A DNA stretch of 9,670 nt from Chloroflexota bacterium (GTDB lineage Bacteria > Chloroflexota > Anaerolineae > JAADDB01), in NCBI GenBank assembly GCA_013154135.1, contig JAADDB010000084.1, forward strand, positions 1 through 9,670. The letters are read 5' to 3'. The position numbers and the translations under genes were made by a program. Of the stretch, positions 1 to 6,728 are shown one piece after another. Numbering within the stretch: position 1 is the first letter of the stretch; every line of letters starts with the position of its first letter. Under the pieces are notes generated by a model. The model worked only from the letters and a program-made list of their open reading frames with translations, was not told the DNA's origin and made no database searches.

Positions 1-66
1 TGGTGGGCGGGCGAAGCCCGCCCACCACCCACACAAAACAGTTCTCTCCGGGAATCAAAACCGGAC
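1..66 (-). repeat. Palindromic dispersed repeat, copy 1
   Basis: Positions 1-27 are a perfect palindrome: a 12-bp stem (TGGTGGGCGGGC with its complement) around a GAA triloop. On the minus strand the stretch from 66 to 1 matches plus-strand 7434-7500 in ordered blocks: CCGGTT, GATT, CCCGGAGAG, CTGT, then GTGGTGGGCGGGCTTCGC and the closing CACCA, separated by short indels. The two copies are therefore in inverted orientation. There is no long T-run after the hairpin, so a REP/MITE-like element fits better than a classical terminator. It could still end the leftward transcript, because it lies just past the 3' end of the proposed ncRNA and overlaps the 3' strand of its closing helix. The left boundary is unknown because the window starts inside or at the palindrome. 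Confidence 0.6.
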
Positions 67-269
67 TTCTTCCCGTTGAATGAAATTCATCCAGGTTGAC
101 GACAAAACTCGGTCGTACCTCCGCGGCGGACGGGGCCGCGCCTCGGCGGGATGCCGGCGTCCTCGTCCCGTGCTAGAAGGGTGTTCGCCTCTGGCGAGTG
201 GGAAAGATATATCCCACTTTTCCAAGCCACCACGCTTTGTCCAAAGTCCAATCGTCTAAAACCCGGTTT
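57..269 (-). ncRNA. Candidate structured ncRNA, unidentified
   Basis: The start is placed 7 nt downstream of a near-perfect promoter -10 box. The two ends pair: minus-strand 269-258 with 69-58, 12 consecutive pairs including three G-U wobbles. A second long-range helix pairs 241-234 with 108-101 (GACAAAGC with GTTTTGTC, 8 bp). After one G/A mismatch it continues with 232-229 against 113-110. Between the helices the 5' side is 16 nt and the 3' side carries a small hairpin (89-85 with 81-77). Inside the second helix lie a 7-bp hairpin (218-212 with 203-197, AU-rich loop), a 4-5-bp hairpin (197-193 with 189-185) and a GC-rich imperfect hairpin at about 168-128. The closed-end shape with an asymmetric bubble recalls 6S RNA, but the apex is branched. 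I see no RNase P, tmRNA or SRP signatures. The 66-codon ORF here has its ATG inside the promoter, so it is not a gene on this transcript. The 3' end is uncertain. Confidence 0.5.
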
Positions 270-275
270 GTAAAG

Positions 276-304
276 ATTATAGCACATAATCCCTTGTTTG
301 CCAA
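276..304 (-). promoter_or_regulatory. Strong sigma-70-type promoter driving leftward transcript
   Basis: Read on the minus strand, TTGGCA (304-299; 5 of 6 to TTGACA) is followed by exactly 17 bp and then TATAAT (281-276; 6 of 6). The predicted transcription start is near 269, which is also the first paired base of the closing helix of the proposed ncRNA. That coincidence supports both calls. It is the best promoter match I found in the window, and no convincing protein gene lies downstream of it inside the window. Confidence 0.75.
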
Positions 305-349
305 GGGTAGTTCTGACCCCCCTGGCCCCTGACCCCGCCCATGTCCCAT

Positions 350-379
350 TTCCGATTTCCTCGGCCGTTGTAGTACAAT
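350..379 (+). promoter_or_regulatory. Weak candidate promoter for the XPB operon
   Basis: TACAAT at 374-379 matches the -10 consensus at 5 of 6. The best -35 is poor (TTCCGA at 350-355, 18-bp spacing, 3 of 6). Transcription would start near 386, giving a leader of about 140 nt that contains a 5-bp hairpin (420-424 with 429-433) and the small ORF at 399-497. Together with the minus-strand promoter at 276-304 it would make this a divergent intergenic region. Confidence 0.3.
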
Positions 380-398
380 ACGGGGGATTTGGGCTTGA

Positions 399-497
399 AT
401 GCTAGACGTCGAAGGGGCCGACCGAATCCGGTCAAGCCTTTCACGCGATGGAACCGTTTGTGGTCAAGATTGTACGGAGTGCTTTCACCCGACCTAG
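399..497 (+). CDS. Candidate 32-aa Cys-rich leader peptide
   Basis: ATG at 399 opens a 32-codon frame ending in TAG at 495-497, 30 nt before the helicase start. The C-terminal part reads VCGQDCTECFH: Cys21, Cys25, Cys28 and His30 in a CX3CX2CXH spacing, which could bind zinc or a cluster. A G-rich stretch (GGGGG at 382-386) lies upstream but is too far away for a clear Shine-Dalgarno sequence. A frame this short arises easily by chance, and without comparative data I cannot tell a real small protein or leader peptide from noise. If real, it lies on the leader RNA of the helicase operon and might affect its expression. Confidence 0.2.
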   Translation: MLDVEGADRIRSSLSRDGTVCGQDCTECFHPT

Positions 498-510
498 ATT
501 ACCCTAATAC
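483..510 (+). promoter_or_regulatory. Possible promoter for a near-leaderless helicase mRNA
   Basis: TTTCAC (483-488) and TAATAC (505-510) lie 16 bp apart, both weak matches to consensus. A TANNNT-type box, TACCCT, lies at 500-505. Either would place transcription start within roughly 10-15 nt of the helicase ATG at 528. That would agree with the absence of any Shine-Dalgarno sequence there. This is an alternative to the upstream candidate at 350-379. Confidence 0.2.
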
Positions 511-527
511 CTGACAAACTATGGCCT

Positions 528-2264
528 ATGATGTACAATCCCGATAACCCGATCATTGTCCAAAGTGATAAAACCGTCCTCCTGGAGGTCAACAACCCCC
601 TATACCCGGAAGCACGGGACTTGTTGGCCCGGTTCGCGGAATTGGACAAAAGCCCCGAATACGTCCACACCTACCGCATCACCCCCCTCTCCCTCTGGAA
701 CGCGGCCGCCGCGGGGATGACGGCCGAGGAGATCCTGGAGGGGCTCGACCGCTTCTCCAAGTACCCCCTACCCGACAACGTCCGGGTGGACATTATCGAC
801 GCGATCGCCCGCTACGGCCGTCTGAAACTGGTGCGCGGGGAAGATGGCCGGGAACTCCACCTCATCAGCGACGACCCCCTGCTCATCCTGGAAGTCTCCC
901 GCCACAAGCGCCTGAAACCCTACATCCTCCGGCAATTGGACGAACGCACTCTGGTGGTGGACCCGGCCCGACGTGGGCACATCAAGCAGGCCCTGGTGCG
1001 CATCGGCTACCCCGCGGAGGACCTGGCCGGGTACGTGGAGGGCGCGCCCCTACACTTCCAATTGCGGGAACGGACCCTCAGCGGGCAGCCGTTTCGCTTG
1101 CGCCACTACCAGCAAGCCGCGGTGGACATCTTCTGGGCCGGGGGCACGGAACGGGGCGGTTCGGGCGTCATTGTCATGCCCTGCGGCGCGGGCAAAACCA
1201 TGGTGGGCATAGGCGTCATGGAAAAGGTCCAGGCCAATACCCTCATCCTCACCACGGGCAGTGTGGCCGCGCGGCAGTGGAAGCGGGAACTTTTGGACAA
1301 GACCACGTTGACCGAGGACCAGATCGGCGAATACAGCGGGCAGAAAAAGGAAATCCGGCCCGTCACCATTGCCACCTACCAGATCCTCACCACGCGCAAG
1401 CGGGGCACCAAGGGGAAGGGTTTGCCCCTGGAGGAAGAATTCCCCCACTTTGGTCTCTTCAACGAGAACGACTGGGGGCTGATCATCTACGACGAAGTCC
1501 ACCTCCTGCCCGCGCCCGTGTTCCGCATCACCGCGGAAATCCAGGCCCGGCGTCGCCTGGGCCTGACCGCGACGTTGGTGCGGGAAGACGGGCTGGAGAC
1601 CGACGTGTTCTCCCTCATCGGCCCCAAGAAATACGACGTGCCCTGGAAAGACCTGGAAAAAGAGGGGTGGATCGCGCCCGCGGTGTGCTACGAAATCCGC
1701 GTGCGCATGCCGGATGACTGGCGCATGCTCTACGCGACCGCGGAACGTCGGGAAAAGTACCGCATCGCGGCCACCAACCCCGTCAAAATGCGCATCATCG
1801 ACGCGCTGGTGGAACACCACAAGGGGGATCGCATCCTCATCATCGGCATGTACCTGGACCAGTTGGAAAAAGTCGCGACCCTCTTCAACGCCCCTCTCAT
1901 CACGGGGAAGACCAAAATCCGGGAGCGGGAAAAGCTGTTCGAGCAGTTCCGCCGGGGGGAGATTGACCTCTTGGTCCTCTCCAAAGTGGGGAATTTCTCC
2001 ATCGACCTGCCCGACGCGAACGTGGCCATCCAGATCTCCGGCACATTCGGATCCCGCCAGGAGGAAGCCCAGCGCCTGGGGCGCATCCTCCGGCCCAAGA
2101 AGGACGGCGGACAGGCCTACTTTTACACCATCGTCTCCCGGGACTCGGTGGACCAGGAATACAGCGCGAACCGCCAACTCTTCCTCACCGAGCAGGGGTA
2201 CGAATACCGGATCCTCTACGATTCAGAAATTCCCGAAGCCCTGGAGAAGCGAGAGGCGCCATAA
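528..2264 (+). CDS. xpb: XPB/Ssl2-type DNA helicase (bacterial XPB)
   Basis: ATP-dependent superfamily 2 DNA translocase/helicase of the XPB (ERCC3/Rad25) family, 578 aa, close to the usual length of bacterial XPBs. Residues 5-165 form the accessory N-terminal region (Pfam Helicase_C_3/XPB N-terminal type), with ITPLSLW near 51, a proline turn at 80-85 and LDERTL at 137-142. The motor follows: a Q-motif-like HYQ (193-195), Walker A GAGKT (220-224), motif II DEVH (322-325), TAT (347-349), the XPB-specific RED motif (352-354), a motif V region at 484-502 and motif VI QRLGRILRP (515-523). All catalytic residues appear intact. Eukaryotic XPB works in TFIIH, and a mycobacterial homologue has 3'-5' helicase activity. 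The role here (repair, unwinding or remodelling) is inferred. ATG at 528 or 531 is possible, and neither has a Shine-Dalgarno sequence. It is the first gene of a three-gene operon. The archaeal partner nuclease Bax1 is not seen here. Confidence 0.95.
   Translation: MMYNPDNPIIVQSDKTVLLEVNNPLYPEARDLLARFAELDKSPEYVHTYRITPLSLWNAAAAGMTAEEILEGLDRFSKYPLPDNVRVDIIDAIARYGRLKLVRGEDGRELHLISDDPLLILEVSRHKRLKPYILRQLDERTLVVDPARRGHIKQALVRIGYPAEDLAGYVEGAPLHFQLRERTLSGQPFRLRHYQQAAVDIFWAGGTERGGSGVIVMPCGAGKTMVGIGVMEKVQANTLILTTGSVAARQWKRELLDKTTLTEDQIGEYSGQKKEIRPVTIATYQILTTRKRGTKGKGLPLEEEFPHFGLFNENDWGLIIYDEVHLLPAPVFRITAEIQARRRLGLTATLVREDGLETDVFSLIGPKKYDVPWKDLEKEGWIAPAVCYEIRVRMPDDWRMLYATAERREKYRIAATNPVKMRIIDALVEHHKGDRILIIGMYLDQLEKVATLFNAPLITGKTKIREREKLFEQFRRGEIDLLVLSKVGNFSIDLPDANVAIQISGTFGSRQEEAQRLGRILRPKKDGGQAYFYTIVSRDSVDQEYSANRQLFLTEQGYEYRILYDSEIPEALEKREAP
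2251..2256 (+). promoter_or_regulatory. RBS for the SWIM protein, inside the helicase gene
   Basis: GAGAGG lies 7 nt before ATG 2264. It sits within the last codons of the helicase, whose TAA (2262-2264) shares its final A with the ATG. This arrangement favours translational coupling and fixes the start of the second gene. Confidence 0.6.
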
Positions 2265-4567
2265 TGGTGAAGAACAACGGACAGAAGGGGACCCCATCCT
2301 CGCGGTCGGACACGTGGGATATCATGACCATCTTCCGGATCCAGGAAGAGGAAACACCTCCTGTCCTCTCCCTACAGGTGTACAAAGAGAAGGTCGATGA
2401 CCCTCAGCTCTGGCAACAGAGTGGACAGTTTCTGAAAAAGACGAAACGCTTCGAGACCCACCGGATTGGCCGTTGGCTCCACATGCAAACCCCAAGAGTC
2501 CTCTACGGACAGGAGCACACCCTCCTTGTCCTGGACCGGGAAGGTGAACTCCTGTGGGGCGCCTGTTCGTGCCCCCGGAGGTCCGGCCAACTGTGCGTGC
2601 ACATGGTGAGCCTCATCCGCCTGTGGGCCACTTCCCCCCACCGGTTCACTCCCCTCCACTTGTACAAGAACCACCCCCTGACCCAGAGGGCCGAAGTGGT
2701 CGTTCCCAAGTTCGCCTTACGCCAGAACGCCATATACCGGCCGCACGACCTCTATGCCGACTTCGCCTCGGAGTTGAGTTCGGAACTGAAGATGGATGAA
2801 TTGCGCGACCTGGTCAAACAACTGGGTCTGTCCGTCAAAACTCGGCGCAAGATAGAGCTGGCCAAGGCCCTGGTTCCGGCCCTCATGGACCCGGAGCAAC
2901 TGCGGGCTCGCATGGAGGCTCTGGACCCCCTGCAGCGCCTCCTCCTCTTCTTCACGTGGATGGACCCTCGTTCTGAGCACCTGGAATGGCTCGCCTCCAT
3001 AGTGAAATACTTCCTGCCCGAGACCCAGGTGACGCCGGACCAGCTCCAGAACGCCATGTTCCGGCTTTTTGACCGGAACACCCACATCTGGTGGGCCCAC
3101 ACGTTTTTGCCGTCTGCTTACACCTACCTCCTCTTGTACGTACAGCCGGACTTATACGACCTCGCGCCCTGGTCCGTGGCAGTGGAGGCGCCGGAGAGTC
3201 ACGAGCCCACCATTTCCGCCTCCCCTTGGCTCCCCCTTCGCGCGCTCTTCCGCCTGCCCAACGCGCTTCGGGGAAAGGGCTCCTTCACCTTCCCCCAGGT
3301 CCCCCTCCCCAAGGGCTTCCCCCAGGATCTGTACCAGCAATATCCGCGGCTGTGGCACCTGGATTGGATAGCCATACGCGATTGGAGTGTGGGCCCAACC
3401 ATGCTTCCCATCTTCCCCCATTCCATCACCCTCCCTCCCGACCGCTTGCGTATCCTGGCCGAGCGTTTGCACGTCTCGGAGACGACAGCCCACCTGCTGG
3501 TGTGGACGTCCCTTATAATGGGGTTGACCGGACTCAAGAAGGGGCAGCTCCACTTGAAATCAACCCGGTGGACGGATTTCCTGGCCCAGCCCCGGGGCGT
3601 ACAACTCCGCCACGTGTGGCATGCCCTCTTGAAGGAAATTGCCCATGAAGCCCTGGCTCGGGTGCAGCGGCACATGCCCGTCCGTCTGGTGGGTGGGGGG
3701 AAGGTGACCCTTTGGATATCCATACATGTGTCCATCGCGGCGGACAGGCTCCTGAGGACCCTGTTGGCGATGGTCGCGACCGCCCCCCGGGAGCATTGGA
3801 TTCCCCTGGCCGAACTGCAACGCCTCTTCCGGCCCTGGGCCGACCCCAACACCGCGCGCCTGGCGTTCTACGGGTTGGGCACGGATCCCCCGGATGATTG
3901 GCCGGCCGTCTTTGAACGGTGGTGGCAAACCGCGTTCCGCCTGGCCGCCCACATGGGCCTGTTGGAGATAGTGGAAGAGGACGGTCAGTTGACCCACGTG
4001 CGCCATTTGCACCTGCGGGAACTCCTCGCCTATGTGGATGTCCCCCTCCGCGTGGGGGAACAGCACACCCTGAGCGAGGATGAATTGGACATCCGGTCCA
4101 CCCGGGCCGGGCTTCGCGTTCTCGCTCCCTTTGACGCGCCCCAAGAACTCATGGACCTGCTTGAGGCGTGGGGAGCCGAGATGGAAGTCACGCGCGATCG
4201 CCTGGCCTTCCAATTGTACTCCCGGAAATTGCTCTCGAGATTCGGTGACGAGCTCTCCCTGGAGAGCATGGCCCGGGAGTGGGAGGACCGCTTGGGCTTC
4301 CCCCTCCCCGAACCCTTGCGTGCGTACCTGGAGCGTCTTTACCGATACAGGGATAGCGTCCGCGTCTATCCCAAAACAGCCATCATCCGGTTCACCGACG
4401 CGGCGACCCGTCGTCAGGTGGAGGCGGTGGTCCCCGAACTCCAGGATCCCACCATCCCCCTGCTGGACGAGCGCACTTTGATGCTCCCCGCGGACGTGGC
4501 AAAACGCGTCCTGAAGACATTGGAAAAATCCGGGTATGTGCCCCTGGTATACTGGATGGAGGCATAA
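2264..4567 (+). CDS. SWIM zinc-finger protein with XPB-N-like C-terminus
   Basis: A 767-aa soluble protein with no helicase motifs. Residues about 80-120 form a SWIM-type zinc finger: Cys101, Cys103, seven residues, Cys111, one residue, His113 (CXCX7CXH), preceded by a beta-rich strand as in the family. Residues 174-207 look like a SAP helix-turn-helix (MDELRDLVKQLGL, then RRKIELAKALV). The middle, 220-600, is Trp/Leu-rich and unrecognised. Residues about 615-760 resemble the N-terminal accessory region of XPB: FQLYSRKLL, then a proline turn PLPEPL (680-685), then LDERTL (734-739), identical to LDERTL in the helicase next door. SWIM and SAP modules bind DNA or proteins, so a DNA-binding or scaffolding partner of the helicase is the likely role, by inference. 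The start overlaps the helicase stop by 1 nt. Related 'helicase-associated' proteins sit beside XPB in Actinobacteria (Rv0862c next to Rv0861c), but I do not recall the SWIM fusion there. Confidence 0.85.
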   Translation: MVKNNGQKGTPSSRSDTWDIMTIFRIQEEETPPVLSLQVYKEKVDDPQLWQQSGQFLKKTKRFETHRIGRWLHMQTPRVLYGQEHTLLVLDREGELLWGACSCPRRSGQLCVHMVSLIRLWATSPHRFTPLHLYKNHPLTQRAEVVVPKFALRQNAIYRPHDLYADFASELSSELKMDELRDLVKQLGLSVKTRRKIELAKALVPALMDPEQLRARMEALDPLQRLLLFFTWMDPRSEHLEWLASIVKYFLPETQVTPDQLQNAMFRLFDRNTHIWWAHTFLPSAYTYLLLYVQPDLYDLAPWSVAVEAPESHEPTISASPWLPLRALFRLPNALRGKGSFTFPQVPLPKGFPQDLYQQYPRLWHLDWIAIRDWSVGPTMLPIFPHSITLPPDRLRILAERLHVSETTAHLLVWTSLIMGLTGLKKGQLHLKSTRWTDFLAQPRGVQLRHVWHALLKEIAHEALARVQRHMPVRLVGGGKVTLWISIHVSIAADRLLRTLLAMVATAPREHWIPLAELQRLFRPWADPNTARLAFYGLGTDPPDDWPAVFERWWQTAFRLAAHMGLLEIVEEDGQLTHVRHLHLRELLAYVDVPLRVGEQHTLSEDELDIRSTRAGLRVLAPFDAPQELMDLLEAWGAEMEVTRDRLAFQLYSRKLLSRFGDELSLESMAREWEDRLGFPLPEPLRAYLERLYRYRDSVRVYPKTAIIRFTDAATRRQVEAVVPELQDPTIPLLDERTLMLPADVAKRVLKTLEKSGYVPLVYWMEA
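4558..4562 (+). promoter_or_regulatory. GGAGG RBS selecting a GTG start
   Basis: A perfect GGAGG lies 8 nt before the GTG at 4571 and overlaps the last codons of the preceding gene. It decides the GTG start for the third gene, and no other in-frame start nearby has comparable support. Confidence 0.8.
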
Positions 4568-4570
4568 GAC

Positions 4571-6709
4571 GTGAAGTGGGCGACCTTAGAAACATTGCTG
4601 CACAACCTGCGCGCTGAGGAGGTGGACCGGCTGCTCACGTCCCTGAACATCCGGACACAAGTCGTCCAACGCAAAGCCAAGATCCAGCGCTTGAAACAAC
4701 ATCTCCTCAAAAGAGAGGTACTTCGGTCCCAGTGGAAAGCCCTCCCCCCGGAGGCCCAAGCCCTGTGGGGCCTATTGCACGCGATGGGAGGGTGGAGCAC
4801 GGTGACCCGGTTGGAGCAGATGCTCCTTCTGCTGGGCATTGCCCCCCTGGAGGATGGGAGCGTTCAGGTGAACGGCCAACCTGTGCGGACGTTGATAGAT
4901 ATGTTGTTCCAGCACGGCTTGGTGTTCCCCTATTCCCCCCCTTATTTCGTCAATGTCTACAGCGCGGAGGGGAACATGTGGCTTATCCCCCAGGAATTCC
5001 AGAAGGTGCTGGGAAAGGCCGGAGCACAAGCCCTCTCCGCGTGGCTGGACCGCGCTGTGGAGCACGACCGAGCCGAACCCGGGGATGCTCCCGGTTTTCA
5101 CCGGGATCTCCTCCTCTTCTGGGGGACGACTTGGCGCTACCCCCTGCCCCTCCTCAAGTCCGAGCTGTTGAGCGCGCGTGCCTTGCGCCGCTTGGAGGGC
5201 ACGCTCCGCTTCCAAGACAAGATGTATGTGGAGTTCCTGCGCTTTATCCTGGAGCAGTTATTCCTGGTTTATGAGGTGGACAATACCCTGTACGCGGAGA
5301 TCACCGATGAGGGACAGGCGCCCCCCTTCTGGTCCTTACCTCTGGCCAAACGCGCGTCACAGATCCGCCGAAATCTGAAGGAGCTGGCGGATTTATGGGG
5401 AGAACGACGCGCGCTTTTCCTGAAGGGGACACTGTTCGATCACGAGATACGCAATCTGTTTGGAAAGACACTGGACGCGTTCGCGAACCAGATCTTATCC
5501 CAACCGGAACGGGTGTGGACGCTGGGACACGGGTGGTTATGGGTTCTCCAGAGCATGTCTGCCCTGTTCGACTATGAGGAGTACCATTTCCTTGACGGGA
5601 TTGCGCTCGGCACCGGTGAGATGGAGATCGCCACGGTCTTCATGTTGATAACCATATTGTACTGGCTTGGGGTTGTGGATTTGGTGTACCAGGGCGAGAA
5701 TTTGGTGGGGTTCCGGGCCAGTGCCTGGGCCTCATGTGTGTGGAAAGGACGCAGGTGCCAAGAGCCCCAGGGCGGCCAGATCGTAGTCCAACCCAGCTTT
5801 CAGGTGCTGGCGATGGGACCGGTACCCCTGAACCAGTTGGCCATCTTGGAGTTGGTGGCGGACCGGGTGAAGGTGGAACCCCAGGTGGTGGAGTACATGT
5901 TGACCCGCAAGACCTTCCTCCAGGCGGTTCAGAAGGGGGTGGACGGGGAGTACATACTGAAGGAGATCCAACGGCTGAGCGCCCAGAAAATCCCCCAGAA
6001 TGTGCAACGCAGTTTGGAGGAATGGCTTGGGGAATTGGAACGGGTGCAGATGTACATGTCGGGCACGCTGTTGTACGTGCCGGACCCGGAGGTCCGACAC
6101 GAGCTGGCCGGACTTCTGAAGAATAGGAGGAAGCTGGAGCTGGAGGACGGTCATTTCTTCATCTCAAAGGCCGCCCAAGGACCGGTGTTGGACGCTTTGG
6201 CGGATCGGGGATATGGCCACAAGGAGGTCCCTTCGGCAAAGGCGGAACTGCCGGATAGCATCACCGTGGAGGAGGGGGCGCGGTTTCGGGTCAAGCAGGT
6301 GCCCCCTGGGGTGTACGTGACCGGGGTCTTGCGCCGCATCGCGGAGCAGGAGGATGAACGGACGTGGGTGGTGCGCCCGGAGAAGGTCCGGGCCACAGCC
6401 CAGGTTATGCCTATCCGCCAACTGGTGAAGGTGCTGGAGGAGATGGCCGGGGGACGCCTGCCCCAGGACCTGAAGAAGCAGTTGTACATGTGGGGCGCGC
6501 ACTTGGGCCGGGTGAAGATGTCCCGCATAGTGCTGCTCCGCTTCCCCAGCCAGGAGAGTTTGAACCTGTTCCTGAAGCTCCAGAAGCCCCGACGCTTGGT
6601 GCAGCCCCTGGCGCCGGAGCAGGGGTTGGCCATGGCCCGGGAGAAGGATGTGGAGCGGGTGTTGGAGCAGTTACGGGCCTTGGGAGCGGATGTGGAGGTG
6701 GAAGGGTAA
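4571..6709 (+). CDS. Helicase-associated protein with two XPB-N-like domains
   Basis: A 712-aa soluble protein starting at GTG, 3 nt after the preceding stop. No Walker A or DExH motif, so it is not itself a motor. Residues 12-46 resemble the SAP-like segment of the preceding protein. Residues 50-75 (LRSQWKALPPEAQALWGLL) align with residues 213-230 of that protein, so the two are probably paralogues, this one without the SWIM finger. Residues about 403-548 form a full XPB N-terminal-like (Helicase_C_3) unit: QIVVQPSFQVL, then LTRKTFLQAV, the turn KIPQNV (473-478), and ISKAAQGPVLDALADRGY. A second, more diverged unit covers about 598-705, with the turn RLPQDL (629-634) and a closing EKDVERVLEQLRALG. 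The family is typical of genes beside bacterial XPB, and the exact function is unknown. Inferred role: non-catalytic DNA-engaging partner of the helicase. It ends 19 bp from the convergent radical SAM operon. Confidence 0.85.
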   Translation: MKWATLETLLHNLRAEEVDRLLTSLNIRTQVVQRKAKIQRLKQHLLKREVLRSQWKALPPEAQALWGLLHAMGGWSTVTRLEQMLLLLGIAPLEDGSVQVNGQPVRTLIDMLFQHGLVFPYSPPYFVNVYSAEGNMWLIPQEFQKVLGKAGAQALSAWLDRAVEHDRAEPGDAPGFHRDLLLFWGTTWRYPLPLLKSELLSARALRRLEGTLRFQDKMYVEFLRFILEQLFLVYEVDNTLYAEITDEGQAPPFWSLPLAKRASQIRRNLKELADLWGERRALFLKGTLFDHEIRNLFGKTLDAFANQILSQPERVWTLGHGWLWVLQSMSALFDYEEYHFLDGIALGTGEMEIATVFMLITILYWLGVVDLVYQGENLVGFRASAWASCVWKGRRCQEPQGGQIVVQPSFQVLAMGPVPLNQLAILELVADRVKVEPQVVEYMLTRKTFLQAVQKGVDGEYILKEIQRLSAQKIPQNVQRSLEEWLGELERVQMYMSGTLLYVPDPEVRHELAGLLKNRRKLELEDGHFFISKAAQGPVLDALADRGYGHKEVPSAKAELPDSITVEEGARFRVKQVPPGVYVTGVLRRIAEQEDERTWVVRPEKVRATAQVMPIRQLVKVLEEMAGGRLPQDLKKQLYMWGAHLGRVKMSRIVLLRFPSQESLNLFLKLQKPRRLVQPLAPEQGLAMAREKDVERVLEQLRALGADVEVEG

Positions 6710-6728
6710 GACCACGATGGGCCGCGGG

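Noticed and set aside
57..269. Assignment of the ncRNA as 6S, RNase P, tmRNA or SRP RNA
   Set aside because: The closed ends and bubble resemble 6S, but the branched apex does not. The conserved signatures of the other three are missing, so it is left unnamed.
87..287. 66-codon minus-strand ORF at the left end
   Set aside because: Its ATG lies inside the promoter, between the -35 and -10 boxes, so it would not be on the transcript. The region folds as structured RNA instead.
1050..2177. Long antisense ORF (375 codons) opposite the helicase gene
   Set aside because: It is a mirror frame of GC-rich coding DNA. It has no recognisable family, no ribosome binding site, and lies entirely over a clearly conserved helicase.
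2264..6709. Bax1-like nuclease as the helicase partner
   Set aside because: I could not recognise a nuclease motif in either partner protein. Their identifiable parts are SWIM, SAP-like and XPB-N-like segments.
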